Shown one piece after another: positions 10,770 through 22,255 of a stretch of 64,000 nt of DNA. The notes under the pieces were generated by a model. The model was given only the letters and a program-made list of their open reading frames with translations, searched no databases and was not told where the DNA came from. Position 1 is the first letter of the stretch, and every line of letters starts with the position of its first letter. The position numbers were made by a program, and so were the translations under genes. Location of the stretch: positions 120,256,886 through 120,320,885 of the forward strand of contig CM040126.1 of the NCBI GenBank assembly GCA_022559845.1. Reading direction: 5' to 3'. The stretch comes from Amorphophallus konjac. Taxonomy: Eukaryota; Streptophyta; Magnoliopsida; Alismatales; Araceae.

Positions 10770-11371
10770 GTATCTAATGGATACGAAGAAGCTTGAGTTT
10801 ATAAATACCACAAAGCTCAAAGAAGAATCCATCCTTGAATAATCTAAATGAGCCAAATGATCAATCGTCTCTAGGCACCTTCCTGTATTCAAAGCGATCC
10901 CTGAGCACAGCTTCTTGTCCATCCATGCCTAAGGGGAGACTTCACCACTTTGAAAGCAAGATCTATAAAGTCTCTTATCTCGAGAAGAAATCAAGAGGAG
11001 GAAGCTACGCTTCAATGACATTCTCTGTCATCCTGCTCTCTGTCTATCAGTTATTTTTATTTCTTGCATTATAACGTCCACCGTTTACTCATTAAGAAGC
11101 ATCTATGGAAACTTGTGACCTATCTACCTGACAGTTAGAGGATTTGTTGTTCTGGGATACCAATACTAGGTGTGTTAGGTTGGGTTCGCTGATACCGTGG
11201 AAATCAAGTGGGGTGCTAGTTTTTGGAAGTACTAGTCAAGTGTGAAATCACCTGTGGAAAAATTAAGGTCACTTGGTGTGACTAGTTGATCAGCTGATAT
11301 TGTAGAAATCAGTTGGGTCGCTGGTCCTAGAAAACTAGTAGAAAGGTTCACTGAGACATGTAAGATCAACT
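10770..11371. repeat. Possible old LTR fragment
   Basis: There is no coding signal. A TATA-like string (TTTATAAATACC, about 10798) and phrases such as GCTGATACCGTGGAAATCA (about 11190) recall the 3' part of the copia-2 LTR at 13390-13500 (GGCTGATACCAAGAAATCAG). This suggests a truncated relative of that LTR into which copia-1 or copia-2 inserted. The match is partial and by eye. Confidence 0.4.
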
Positions 11372-13802
11372 TGTTGAGTATATGTGAGCTAGATCCAAAT
11401 ACTATCTTAATTACATTAGTTTTGGTGATAACAAAACTGATAAAACTCTGATTATTTATAAGAAAAATAAAAATTCTAAGACTTAGTAGCAAAAAGTACA
11501 CATAGGCGTTAGAATTCAAAGATAAAGTCAGTTAGGCGCATTCCAGGAGCTAATTTTGACTTAGGCGCATATTTAACATAGGCCCTACGAAAAGGAGCTA
11601 ACTTCAAAATTCATTCACATAGGCGTTAGGAATCAAGTTAAAGTTCACATAGGTGCTAAAACCCAAAAGCTTCACTTAGGCACACAATAAATCCACTTAA
11701 GTGCAGACATACAGAACATTCACTTAGGCATTGAAGCATTCACATAGGCGCTGGATCATGAAGCTATCCTCATATAGGCACTGTAAAGTAAGAAACTCAT
11801 TCACTTAATCGCTATGATAACATAGTCGCTTAAAATAACATATCTGTAGCTACCTTGTTAACATAGTCGCTAGAAAAAGAGCTAAACTCACATAGACGTA
11901 GAACATTGACATGGGTGCACTTAAACTCATATAGTCGCTAAAACATTGATAACATAGGTGCACCCATCGCCTATCTCAATATCGACTATCTCATGAAACA
12001 AATTACATAAGCGCACTTAAAACTCATGAACAACAACATTGCCTATCTTCACATAGTCGTTGGACAATCGATTATCTCAAACTTTTAATGTCTATCTATC
12101 AACATAGTCGCTGGGATATCAGCTATCCCAATAATAAAATAACTAAATGATTACCTATTTGAATAAAGTTGAACTGTAATAGTAGCTATCTTACCTCGTC
12201 ATCAACTATATGCATATAACTTAAACTATCAGCTATGACAAAAGGCTATCACCTATGATATCACAATAGCTAAGAGAACTTAGTCGATCATTCAAAATAA
12301 AATTCATCTCTAATCGACTATCACAAATATTCTGGCGACTATCTCATCAAAATTTAAAATTCAAATGCATTTAATGTAATCGTGCAAACATTTATTGTTG
12401 AGAAAGAACATGAAAGCTCTGTTTCTCTTTTCATGATATATATACTTATCTAAAGACATGGAAAGGTCAATTCTTTCAGTCTATTTTAGGAAGAAGCAAG
12501 TCAAATAGCAGTACTGGACACATATCAGGATTGAGAGAAAGAAGGAAGTATTTTAAATAACATATCGTTTGACTGTATAGAGTAAAATACTTCCCTGTAG
12601 GGTGACATCTCTACACAAAAAGGAGAAATACCTTAGAATGGTAGTCTACTGCAGGACATGCGTCGAAAGGAGAATATCTCTTCACAGTCTGAGAAAGACA
12701 CTAAGTCAAAGGAAGATCTGCTATTGTGCCTATTCAAAAAAAGTGCTTGACATTTCTTGAAGAAAGAATGATCTCTACGACACACCGGCAAAGAACGCAA
12801 GGAAGATTGAGAAAGCTCTCTCTAACAAATACTTGCTTGAGTCTAACGAGCATCTAGAAGAGCCTAATGTACACAAAGTTGAGTCTAACAGCTACGAAAA
12901 TGAACCTAATAGAATCTTTCAAGAAAGCTATAAATATCAAAGTAGTATGTAGAACATGGTAAGAAGAAGATGGGATGCACACATCTCTCTTCATGCGAGA
13001 ATATACTGGGCAATCCAAATTTTTGGCAAAAAGCTTGCATTATAGGGTTGAGAGAAACACAAGCTCAATCCATCCTCAACTTCACTTTTGCTGGAAGCGT
13101 TTGCAAAGAAGAAGCTCCTGCAATCTCTCTGCTTCACTCATCTTAGCTTATTCATTAAGCCTTCTACGATACTCTATTTTTCTCTTTAGAAGGCTCTTTG
13201 AACTTTCAGTTCAAAATTGTTTGTTTTCCATTCTTATTTTACCTTCTTGAACTAACTACAATAATTATACACAATTTACCTATTTAAGAGGCAATCACAG
13301 TGTAATTCAACTTGAAAAGTGATACCATTCTCTTTGAAGAGAGAATCTCCTACTTGAGGGTAAGAGGGACAAGTAGGAGGTCAATTTCCTATAGGTTTGG
13401 CTGATACCAAGAAATCAGCTGGTACTCTAGCTGAAAGAGTACCCGTGGTGTGACTGAACACCTAAACAAAAATAGCTATGACTCTTTGAAGGAGAGTGCC
13501 TGTGGTGTGGCAGAACACCTTAGTAAAAATAGTCAAGTGTAACTATTCCTGGTGAGGAAAGTTAGTGGAAACCCCACTAGTTGTTGGGGACTAGATGTAA
13601 AACTGACTTGAGAGTCAGGCTAAATTGGTATAAAACTACTACGTATATTTGTGTGATTGCTGCTATTTCTTTAATTCTGGTGACACTATCGCCATAGTAT
13701 TTTACATTTTCACACCGCATTCATCTTAATCGCTCTTTCATTACAATTAGTTTTTATAACCCATTCACCCCTCTCTGGGTTAAAACCATATATTGGGCAA
13801 CA
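11372..13802 (+). repeat. 5' LTR of copia-2
   Basis: It starts TGTTGAGTATATGTGAGC, with the common copia phrase TTTTGGTGATAACAAAA about 45 bp in, and ends GGGCAACA right before the PBS. The end is secure; the start is inferred from the TGTTG terminus and the typical opening. A TATA-like TATAAATA at about 12929 probably marks the promoter. The first part (11500-12110) is filled with a short repeated motif annotated separately. No second copy is present for comparison. Confidence 0.7.
11500..12110. repeat. Array of about 20 ACATAGGCGCT-like motifs
   Basis: Degenerate copies of CACATAGGCGCTAA (variants CACTTAGGCGC, ACATAGTCGCT, ACATAGGTGCA) recur every 20-40 bp. They are direct repeats with unrelated spacers of variable length. 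The array lies upstream of the likely TATA box of the copia-2 LTR, so it could be a regulatory array; that is inference. Confidence 0.75.
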
Positions 13803-13804
13803 AG

Positions 13805-13817
13805 TGGTATCAGAGCC
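13805..13817 (+). other. Primer-binding site of copia-2 (initiator Met tRNA)
   Basis: TGGTATCAGAGCC lies two bases after the CA end of the 5' LTR and is identical to the copia-1 PBS. Confidence 0.93.
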
Positions 13818-13869
13818 TAGGCTCTTTATAGTGTAAAAGATCCAACGATCTGAGAGCAAAAGATCATAT

Positions 13870-15655
13870 ATGGCTGAGATGGCAGAAGAGAAATGTGTCA
13901 ACTGTCCTCCACTATTCGATGGTTCGGACTATTCTTACTGGAAAACTCGAATGAAAATTTTCCTTAAAAGGCAAAACTATGACATGTGGACGATAGTTGA
14001 AGAGGGTGATCTTCTTATCATGAGATCCAGAGAAGAATGGACAGCTACTGATAAGACTAATGCTTCTTTAAATGTCAGGGCCAAGTATCATATATATTGT
14101 GGGCTATTAAGAATAGAATTCAATAGAGTCTCAGCTTGCAAAACTGTGCAAGAAATTTGGAATAAGCTAAGGATCATATATGAAGGAACCGACAAAGTAA
14201 AGGAAACGAGAATATACATATTGGTATCTCAATATGAGTAGTTTAAAATGATGCCCAATGAAAATATCTCTCAGATGTACTATAGATTTACAGATATAAC
14301 AAATGGGCTGATTGCACTGGGTAAGGAATACAGCTCCGGTGATAAGGTAAGAAAAATACTCAGATCATTGCTAAGTAGCTGGACACCCAAAGTAACTGCC
14401 ATTAAAGAGGCAAATGATCTTACTCAAATGTCAATAGAGAAGTTAATAGGGTCACTCATGGCCCATTAGATAAATATGCAGAGACTAGGAGAAACCTCAA
14501 CCAGCAGAAGAAGTAATGCACTTAAGGTTGAGAAGTCTGAGCCAGAATCATAGGAAGATGAAGAGACATCTACATATCCTAATGAGGAAGCAGCTATGCT
14601 GTCTAGAAGACTATAGAGAATCATGAGAAGAAAGAAGCTGCAGAAGCAAGGACAGACCTCCAAAACTCAGAAGAAGAAGAAGCATTTAAAAAATAAGGCT
14701 CAAAAGAAAGAAGAAATTATCTGTTACAAGTGCAACAAACTAGGTCATTTGAAAGCAAATTGTCCAAGGCTAAAAAAATAGACAAAAAACCTAAAGAGTG
14801 GAAGAAGGTAGACAACTTAAATAAGTACAAGAAGTGCTTCAAAAAGAAGGCCATGGCAATGGCCTGGGATGATGAAGACTCTACATCCTGTTCCTCAGCA
14901 TTGGAATTTGAAGAAGAAGCCAACCTAGCCTTGATGGCTAACAATGACGAGGAACATGTATACGGCTCTAACTCTAGCTCAGAATCTGATTCAAAATATT
15001 CATTGGAAGATGCATTAGAATAATTATATGAAATGTTCAAATTAGTAAGTAAAGAACTTAAACTTCTTAAGAAGGAGCATTAGAAACTAGAAGATGAAAA
15101 ATGTACTCACTGCAATTCTTCAACAGCTCAAATTGATATACTAATCAAGGAAAAGAAAAAAGTGGAAGAAGAACTAAAAGAATGTCAAGAAGAATTAATA
15201 GCAAGTACCATTGTAATATCTAAAAACATAGACTTCATTAAAAATAAAAATGATGAACTACTAATAAAAAAATTCAAAATCATCAAACTTAAAAGAGTGA
15301 AGCCTATCTCAAGAAGACTGTGAAAATATTCATCAAAGGTGAAAAAAGATTTAAAAAGTATTAAAGTTTTAGACAAAAAATTTCTCAAAAGAAGGTATTA
15401 GATACACTAAACCTAAAAATGAACCTCCATCAAACCCATATAAAAAATATCCATTACCAAAATTTGTAAAAGTAAGAAAACTAGAAAATTACTCAACCAC
15501 TTCATCTAATAAATACTCAACCATAAAATAGGCTAAAAATGGTAAGAACCTGCAATGGGTGCCTAAAGCTTCTTCATATACATCAACTAACTTCAAAGGA
15601 CCCAAAAAGATTTGGGTACCTAAAACTCAAAAGTATATTTTTTTCTTATAGGTCT
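13870..15655 (+). pseudogene. gag: gag of copia-2, many stops
   Basis: The start MAEMAEEKCVNCPPLFDGS is followed by the copia Gag core (YWKTRMKIFLKRQNYDMWT, IWNKLRIIYEGTDKVKETR, VRKILRSLLSSW, LIGSLMAH), a CCHC knuckle (CYKCNKLGHLKANCP, about 14720-14765) and a coiled-coil, acidic C-terminal part to about 15650. In-frame stops occur at 14239-14241, 14467-14469 and several later places, almost all TAG or TAA. The order and length match copia-1 gag. It would form the virus-like particle if intact. Confidence 0.87.
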
Positions 15656-15843
15656 GCCTTGAAGTCAATAATCTGAGATGGTATCTTGAAAGTGGCTGCT
15701 CAAGGCATATGACAAGAGACAGGTCACTGTTCACATAAATCAAGGACAAGACTAGAGGAATCGTGACCTATGGAGACAATGGAAGAAGGCAAGTCAAAGG
15801 TATAGGGATAGTTGGATATAAAACCTTCTAATGCATAGAAAAA
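15656..15843 (+). pseudogene. Aspartic protease remnant of copia-2, DSG changed to ESG
   Basis: The frame RWYLESGCSRHMTRDRS (about 15676-15725) is the copia protease active-site region with the catalytic Asp codon changed to GAA, Glu (15688-15690). A stop follows within 15 residues. Copia-1 has also lost this motif, by a different change (DSE). Confidence 0.8.
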
Positions 15844-16847
15844 GTGTTATATGTAGAAAGGCTGAAGCACAACTTATTAAGCATCAGCCAACTATGTGAT
15901 AAAGGGTATCGAGTAAAATTTGAAGTTGAACATTGCACAATTCTTTATCCTGACAGTGACATGATTACTTTCAAGGTACACAGAGAAAGGAATATGTATG
16001 TGGTATACATAGACGAGCTAAAGCAGCAGCAAGTGTGCCTTGCGGCTAATGAAGAAGAAGATACAGTATTATGGCACGTAAGGCTAGGCCATGCAAGTCA
16101 AGGCATAATAAGAAAATTGGTTAAGTATGATTTAGTTGAAGGACTTCTCTTAAGAAGAATTAAGAAACTGCTAGTCTATAACTCTGGATGAAAGGAAAGC
16201 AAGTCATAAATTCCTTCCAGAACAATAGTAACAACCAGCAAGCCTCTGGAGCTACTCCACATGGATTTGTTTGGACCAATGAGGACCACCAGCCTTAGAG
16301 GAAAGAACTATGGCTTAGTGATAGTAGATGACTATTCCAGATTTACATGGGTATCATTTCTGGAACACAAGGCTAATACCTTTGAAACTTTCATCAGGTT
16401 TAGTAAGAAAATTCAAAAAGATCAAAAATAAAGTATTGTAGCATTAAGAAGTGACAATGGAGGAGAGTTTCAAAATGCTGAATTTCAGACATACTTTTAG
16501 CAGAGTGGAATAGAACATAATTTCTCAGCTCCAAGAACACCGCAATAAATTGGAGTAGCTGAAAGAAAGAATCGAACTCTACTGGATATTGCTAAGACAA
16601 TGCTAGCTGAATATAAACTTCCAAGATACTTCTGGGCTGAAGTAGTAAACACAACATGCTATGTAACTAATAGAGTTATGATTAGACTGATTCTTAAAAA
16701 GACACCATATGAGCTGTATAAGGGAAAGAAATCTAACATCAGTCATGTAAAGCCATTTGGATGCAAATGCTACATACTCAACAATGACAAAGACAATCTA
16801 GGGAAGCTGGACTCAAAGAGTGATAAAGGTATTTTTTTTTAGGTATA
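15844..16847 (+). pseudogene. pol: Integrase of copia-2, broken and interrupted by a solo LTR
   Basis: The VLYVERLKHNLLSISQLCDK string leads into the HHCC region (WHVRLGHASQGIIRKL). Near 16190 the frame is lost. The core follows with Asp in LLHMDLFGP (about 16250-16280), Asp in RSDNGGEF and Glu in GVAERKNRT, the DD35E triad. A stop at 16546-16548 sits where copia-1 has the second Gln of TPQQNGV. The end of the domain ([25 protein letters not shown]) is open up to the insertion; target duplication GTATA occupies 16843-16847. The coding sequence resumes at 19973. Confidence 0.88.
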
Positions 16848-19800
16848 TGTCACGTCCCGAGCCTTTAATTACAGCGGAAGACTCGCTCGGGGAGCGTAAA
16901 CAGCCGGCATGGTAAGCCTCTTGCAAGCAAGAATCAATCAGAGCGCAAGACAATCACACAAATAAATACAATTGCACAATAATATTCAAACTCCAACTTT
17001 ATTTCATAAATGATCAATCTTTAAATACAATAGCCTCTACTTCTCAATTTATTGACTCAAGAAATAGGAAAATTACATTGACTTAATCTAGACAATATGA
17101 CTTCCTAAGTCTTCACTCTCATCTTTATAACACTTTCACTCGCTTCCGGACCCGCTACTAGTATAGCCCGAATCCGAATCCAAACTATTTCCATCTCCTG
17201 AAAAATATTGGAAAATAGGTCATGAGCACACTTGCCCAGTAGGTATCTTCGCATCAACATGAATGCACTATTAAAGTAATTAACAATTTAGCTCTAAAGA
17301 ATAAGGTAAAATCATGCGAATGCGAAACAATCATGCGATCAAATCAATAGTAACAAGATAACCATGTAAGATAGAATGATCAAGAATGAACTAGCAAGAA
17401 TGTAACATGAACATGATATTTGGCCTTTTCACGAGCAAGCATGTAACGAGCAAGCCACATATTCATCACACTAGTCTCTTTTGAGTACATAGTTCATGAA
17501 TTTCTGTGGAATATCAAGCAAGAAAGTCATGTACGAGAATGTCATAGTGTGCCGTGGATCTTCACTTATTTATAGAAATAGTACTCCCAGCATAATGCAA
17601 CGCCAGTAGCATCATACCCCATGATTTATAAAATAGTATGTTTCCGGCAATCAGCCGAGGGGACTAGCATAGAGCCCTTGAACGCAATCAGTGCTCGATC
17701 GCATCTTCAGTTATAAATTAAGCTACTTCCACGCAATGTAACAATAAAGTATGGCCAAGAATGTAATAAGTTCAATAATTCCATGATAACAATAATCAAT
17801 GAATGAATGCTTCAATTTCGAATATATGAGATCAAGAATGACACTTAACTATGTTATGCTTATAGAACAAATTGGCAGCATAACGGTATATTTCCTTAAC
17901 TTTCATCCATTATATTAAGTCCATTAAATAATATGATAAGTTCTAGATCATCAAGGTTTGTCTAGAATCATTGAAATATCAACCCTTGGTCAAACCTTGG
18001 GTTAATCATATGCAAGCTATGTAACGGTCGTTTGCTAGGCCGTTACACTATGTAACGCACCAGTAATAGGCCGTTACAATGATCCGAGTCCAGAAGGATA
18101 AAAATAGACCCAGAGGAATGTGACGGTCTGGCACTGGGCCGTTACATGATCCTGACGGTCCAGTTCAAGGCCGTTACATTTCAAGAATCAAAACCACGAT
18201 AGAGTGTTCTAATTAATGGGCTTTCATTGGTACAACCAACTCGGTGTCCTAGTGGGAATCCCAGGCTCGCGGAGAATTACGGAGGCCTTGAAACAATGAT
18301 TTCCTAGTCTATTGGAAGGAATATCCAATAGAGAGGTCCTCATGTCCAAGATTGTGTTCCTATAGTGCAAAGTGTGAACTAATGACAACATACCGGAATA
18401 TGTGCCATGTACTTATAGAATTGACTCTATTGACAGAGAGAGATATGTATAATCAATGTGAAAATCATGATAAAAACTCCGTCAATACAATGTTAAAAAG
18501 TCATGCTTTATAGTACAGAACTATAGAATTTGGTTTAACATAACTTAAGTAGAAGTGATGACAAAACATGCAATACCTATCATGAATAATCAAATATCCT
18601 TAAAATCACATGATTAGGTTTAAAACTTAGGTAACTAGGTTTTAACCATAATAAGATTGGCAGGTTGTATTCTGTCATAGGGTTGACAGAACACATGATA
18701 TAACGGTCTTAAGAGGGGGCGTCACAGTGAAAGTGACAGTCATGATCAAGCCGTTACTTTAATGTAACGCGTCTGTCCAAGCGCGTTAGAAACATCAGTG
18801 CAATTCAAATACTACAGAGTTTTTAACGGTTTGTAGTAGGGCCGTTACTTGAAAGTGACGGTCCTATGCTAGTGCGTTACAGTATCTGCTAACAGAAAAT
18901 GGTATAAGCATAAAGAGATCGATTCATATCATGTCTATAATCAAAATATCATGAGTTTCTAGACATGATAACGAAGTATAGGTTATCTATATGCGTGGGT
19001 ATTGATGAATAGATGGATAATCAAGTCTTTAATCTTTAGTTAGGGCTAAGAGAAACATGATATGTATAGAGCCAATAAAACATGAAATTGATGATCTAGC
19101 ATGCATGAAATCCAATCAAAACAGAGGCTCTTAGTCTTATCACGTTGTTTTTGCCGTTCATGAGATAACCTACCTCTTACTTAGACTGTAGTTTCTGAAT
19201 TTGGTTGAGAACCTTGCTCTAGATCCCTTCCTTCTCTTGTGACTTTTTCAGCAACTTCCTTGGGCTCTAACTCCACGACCTCTTGACCTAAAGATGTGAA
19301 ATTCGAAGGGGAGTTAGTCTAAAGTATTGTAATCAAATACTTCTAAAGAACTCACTTGAGATAGTGACTCCTTACCTTGCTTCTTTACGTCCAAAAAGTA
19401 AGGGTCGCACAGTTCAGAACTATGCCCTATTTATAAGGTTTAGACTAGGGTTTGAGGATTAGATCGAGTTTATAGTCCTTATTTCATCAACTCCTAATCC
19501 CTAAGAGTCTTAGTATTATTATAACTCTTCCCAAGTCGATCCTTAGTGGATAAGATCTCAAAGTGTCAATCTTTTTATGAGTTCTTCCACTCACGGAACT
19601 AACAGGTTTGTAACGGTCTGCTGCCCACGCGTTACATGGATGTGGCGGTCTTACGATAGACCGTTACAGTCATCGTAGGTAGAATTTCTAAATCATTAAA
19701 ACTCTTTTGATAATTATCTATATAATTATCTTATATAATTAGTATTTATCCTTAAAAATCCGTGGATAGGCTTAAATACCTTCTGGAATGTGGACCAACT

Positions 19801-19967
19801 TAATGGGCCTGAGTTTAAAACCTCTTGGACTTTACTTAAGTGGGTTGGGTTAATTGATTAACACTATTTGGCCTTTTAATGACTTATTTAATCAAATAGA
19901 CCATTTATAAATTTATTTAGGCATTTATAATTTCTAGAAAATTATTTAAAATTTCTGGGGCACTACA
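16848..19967. mobile_element. 3,120-bp solo LTR (probably Ty3/gypsy) with 5-bp target duplication
   Basis: The unit starts TGTCACGTCCCGAGCC and ends GGGGCACTACA. It is flanked by identical GTATA at 16843-16847 and 19968-19972. Removing it with one GTATA joins the copia-2 integrase-RT linker. There is no PBS, PPT or coding region, so it is a single LTR left by LTR-LTR recombination. The TGTCACG opening and 3-kb length resemble long gypsy LTRs such as Tekay/Del, but lineage cannot be fixed without an internal region. It contains paired TAACGG hairpin motifs annotated separately. Confidence 0.9.
18021..19673. repeat. Paired GTAACGGTC / GGCCGTTAC hairpin motifs in the solo LTR
   Basis: About eleven units of the form GTAACGGTC, 8-10 bases, GGCCGTTAC lie in three clusters: 18021-18180 (four units), 18700-18880 (about five) and 19607-19673 (two). 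Many keep both arms, others only one. TAACGG fits the plant MYB core YAACKG and the AACGG core of mitosis-specific activator elements. Binding is not shown. Confidence 0.75.
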
Positions 19968-19972
19968 GTATA

Positions 19973-20881
19973 TCTCTAAACCTAACACATTTAGAGTCTT
20001 TAATAAATGAACACTTCTTGTCAAACAAACTGCACATGTCAAGTTTGACGGAACTAACCCTCTTTCCAAAGGAAAAGAAAGATCTATTTGTAATGTTACA
20101 AATGAATTAACGAGACAAGTGGAGGTTCTCTCACTTCAAAAGAAAGATCAACAAGATCCACCACTAGAGGAACTTCAGTAAGAAGAGGAAGAAATGGATC
20201 AAGGATTACCAAAGGAATGGAGATACGCCAAAAGTCACCCGTTGAAAAATATTATTAGAGATCTACAAGTAGGGGTAAGAACTAGAAGAAATTTATTTAC
20301 TTGTGATTATTTGACATTTATCTCGCAGGTAGAATCAAAAAATGTGGATGAAGCTCTAGAAGATGAAGCTTGGGTTCTAGCCATGCAAGAGGAGTTAAAC
20401 CAAATCATCAGAAATCAAGTTTGGAGTCTGGTAGTGAGACCAAAGGATCATCCCGTAATTGAAACTAAGTAGGTATTGAAGAACAAATTGGATGAGTCAG
20501 GAGTGATCACAAGGAATAAGGCTAGACTAGTAGCACATGGATACTCTCAAGAAGAAGAAATTAATTTTGATGAAATATTTGCCCATGTGGCCAGACTTGA
20601 GGCAATTCAAATTCTTCTAGCATATGTAGCTGCACATGAACTCAAGTTATACCAAATGGATGTCAAGAGTACATTTCTAAACAAATACATCAAGGAAGAA
20701 GTGTATGTTGAGTAGCCACCTGGGTTTGAAGATTTAAATAAAGTGGATCATGTCTACAAGCTCCATAAGGCTCTCTATGGTTTAAAGTAAGCTCTTTGAG
20801 CATGGTATGAGAGGCTAAGCTCATTTCTGGTAGGCCACGAGTTCTAAAGAGGTAAAGTAGACACCACACTGTTGTTCTAAA
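19973..20881 (+). pseudogene. pol: Integrase-RT linker and N-terminal RT of copia-2, truncated
   Basis: After the solo LTR the frame resumes with the linker and MDQGLPKEWRYAKSHPLKN (20194), then RT landmarks [51 protein letters not shown] and VYKLHKALYGLK. Stops lie at 20470-20472, 20713-20715, 20788-20790 and 20797-20799. Copia-1 has Trp, Gln, Gln and Arg at those same places. RT is cut at 20881, before the catalytic Asp-Asp box, by the LTR beginning at 20882; CTAAA at 20877-20881 would be the target site. Confidence 0.88.
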
Positions 20882-21345
20882 TGTTGGGTCTCGGAGTGTA
20901 GGAAGACAGATCTAGAGGGGGGGTGAATAGATCCCTCTAAAATTTAAGTCCAATTAAAACATAAACTTCATACATCGGAAATTAGTTCAAGCACTTAGTG
21001 TCCTTCAGAAGTAAACTTAGAATACCATGTGAGTGTTCTTTGATGACATACATAAAATCAACCAGAGCACTTAGCAATTAGCAGAATGAAGAGGCACAAG
21101 TATGCCGAAAACAATTAGTGCTGAAACAGATTGTCGCTTAATAGAGCGCAGACCAACCACTTAAAGGGTGTATGTGTGAGATCAATATGAAAAATAGTCG
21201 GAGCTTAAGAAACTAGATGAGCACAACAATAATCAAACCATCCTGTGAATAGGGGTAGAAGATATGGAGCAATCACACAAGCATTCACAGTGACACAATG
21301 ATTTTTAAGGTGGTTCGGGACCACACCGGGCTCCCTACATCCCCC

Positions 21346-21365
21346 CCTCACTCAACTGAGTGAGG
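21346..21365. other. Conserved LTR hairpin, CCTCACTCA / TGAGTGAGG
   Basis: A nine-base perfect stem with a two-base loop lies after the CTACATCC block. It is the counterpart of the hairpins at 863, 9371, 23343 and 34996. Confidence 0.75.
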
Positions 21366-21877
21366 CTTCACTGCTATTAAAACAGCACGGGGATAAATCT
21401 CCACACACACGTAGGACGAAGCCTGCACACACGGAGTAACGCTCCACACACACGCAGGCAAACACCTGCACACACGTAGGGAAGGACTCCCCCAACCACA
21501 AACCAACACTCGGAGATCAAATCTCCGAACACCCACTCAAAATATTCGTTCAGAAATGAATAAAGTGTTCACAAATAGACACAATGAGCCCAAGATATAC
21601 TCTAAAGACTGAAACAAGGAAAATCTCTCAAGTGTAAGGCTCCCCTTCACTAGATGACCCGGCTCTTCTTGGTTCATAGACGAAAGAACACAATTTCAAC
21701 ATCATCTCGTTCCTTTCTTCATTTCGCACCTCTTTCTCTTCATCCACAAGCTCCATAAACGCTTTGATGCAGATGAAAACCCCTCCTCTTTTTCTCCTCC
21801 TCTCCTTCTTCCCTTACTTCTCCTGCAAGATAGAAAACATAAGCACATTAGGGGTTCTATCTCTAAAATTCAGAGAA

Positions 21878-21878
<1 letters not shown>

Positions 21879-21972
<94 letters not shown>
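21879..21972. repeat. (AC)n(AT)n microsatellite
   Basis: About 28 AC dinucleotides run straight into about 19 AT dinucleotides. It lies inside the LTR that starts at 20882. The open frames that cross it only spell His-Thr or Cys-Val repeats and are not genes. Confidence 0.98.
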
Positions 21973-21975
<3 letters not shown>

Positions 21976-22255
21976 GGATTGGCCAAAAGACTCATCTAAC
22001 CCTTCCAAAACATGTTAAAGACACCCTCATAAGTCTAGGAACCTTTTGGGGGCAATTTGGTAAAGTTTACATGGCTAAACAATGGATTTTAGATAATTTC
22101 GCAAAACTCATCCGGAAAGGGTCGACCCATGGGGTCGACCCCTAAACTTCCATTGCCCAAAACTGCCCAAACAGAATGCATGACATGGGGGGTTGACCCT
22201 ATTGGTGTGCTGTTGCCCTCAACCGACCTGATCGTCCCAATCCGGTTGCCCTCAC

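Larger units (their letters stand above)
11372..20881 (+). mobile_element. copia-2: truncated, heavily mutated Ty1/copia element split by a solo LTR
   Basis: The 5' LTR (11372-13802), PBS (13805-13817), gag, protease, integrase and the first half of RT follow in copia order on the plus strand. The proteins are clearly related to copia-1 (for example the shared [12 protein letters not shown] string). A 3,120-bp solo LTR interrupts it at 16848, and an LTR beginning at 20882 cuts RT just after DTTLLF. The rest of RT, RNase H and the 3' LTR are not in the window. Many in-frame stops make it old and inactive. Confidence 0.88.
20882..22255 (-). repeat. Partial LTR related to copia-1 LTRs
   Basis: It starts TGTTGGGTCTCGGAGTGTAG and carries GAGGGGGGGTGAATAGATCC, the TTTTTAAGGTGGTTCGGGA block and the conserved hairpin (21346-21365), all in the orientation seen in copia-1, so the element would lie on the minus strand. 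A long AC/AT microsatellite and GGGTCGACCC palindromes (22117-22143) follow. It lacks the CACAACA end seen in its relatives. CTCA followed by CTAAG near 22252-22260 is a possible but imperfect end and target duplication (CTAAA on the left), so the right limit is approximate. Confidence 0.7.

Noticed and set aside
21764..22018. Frames with His-Thr and Tyr-Ile runs
   Set aside because: Produced by the AC/AT microsatellite.
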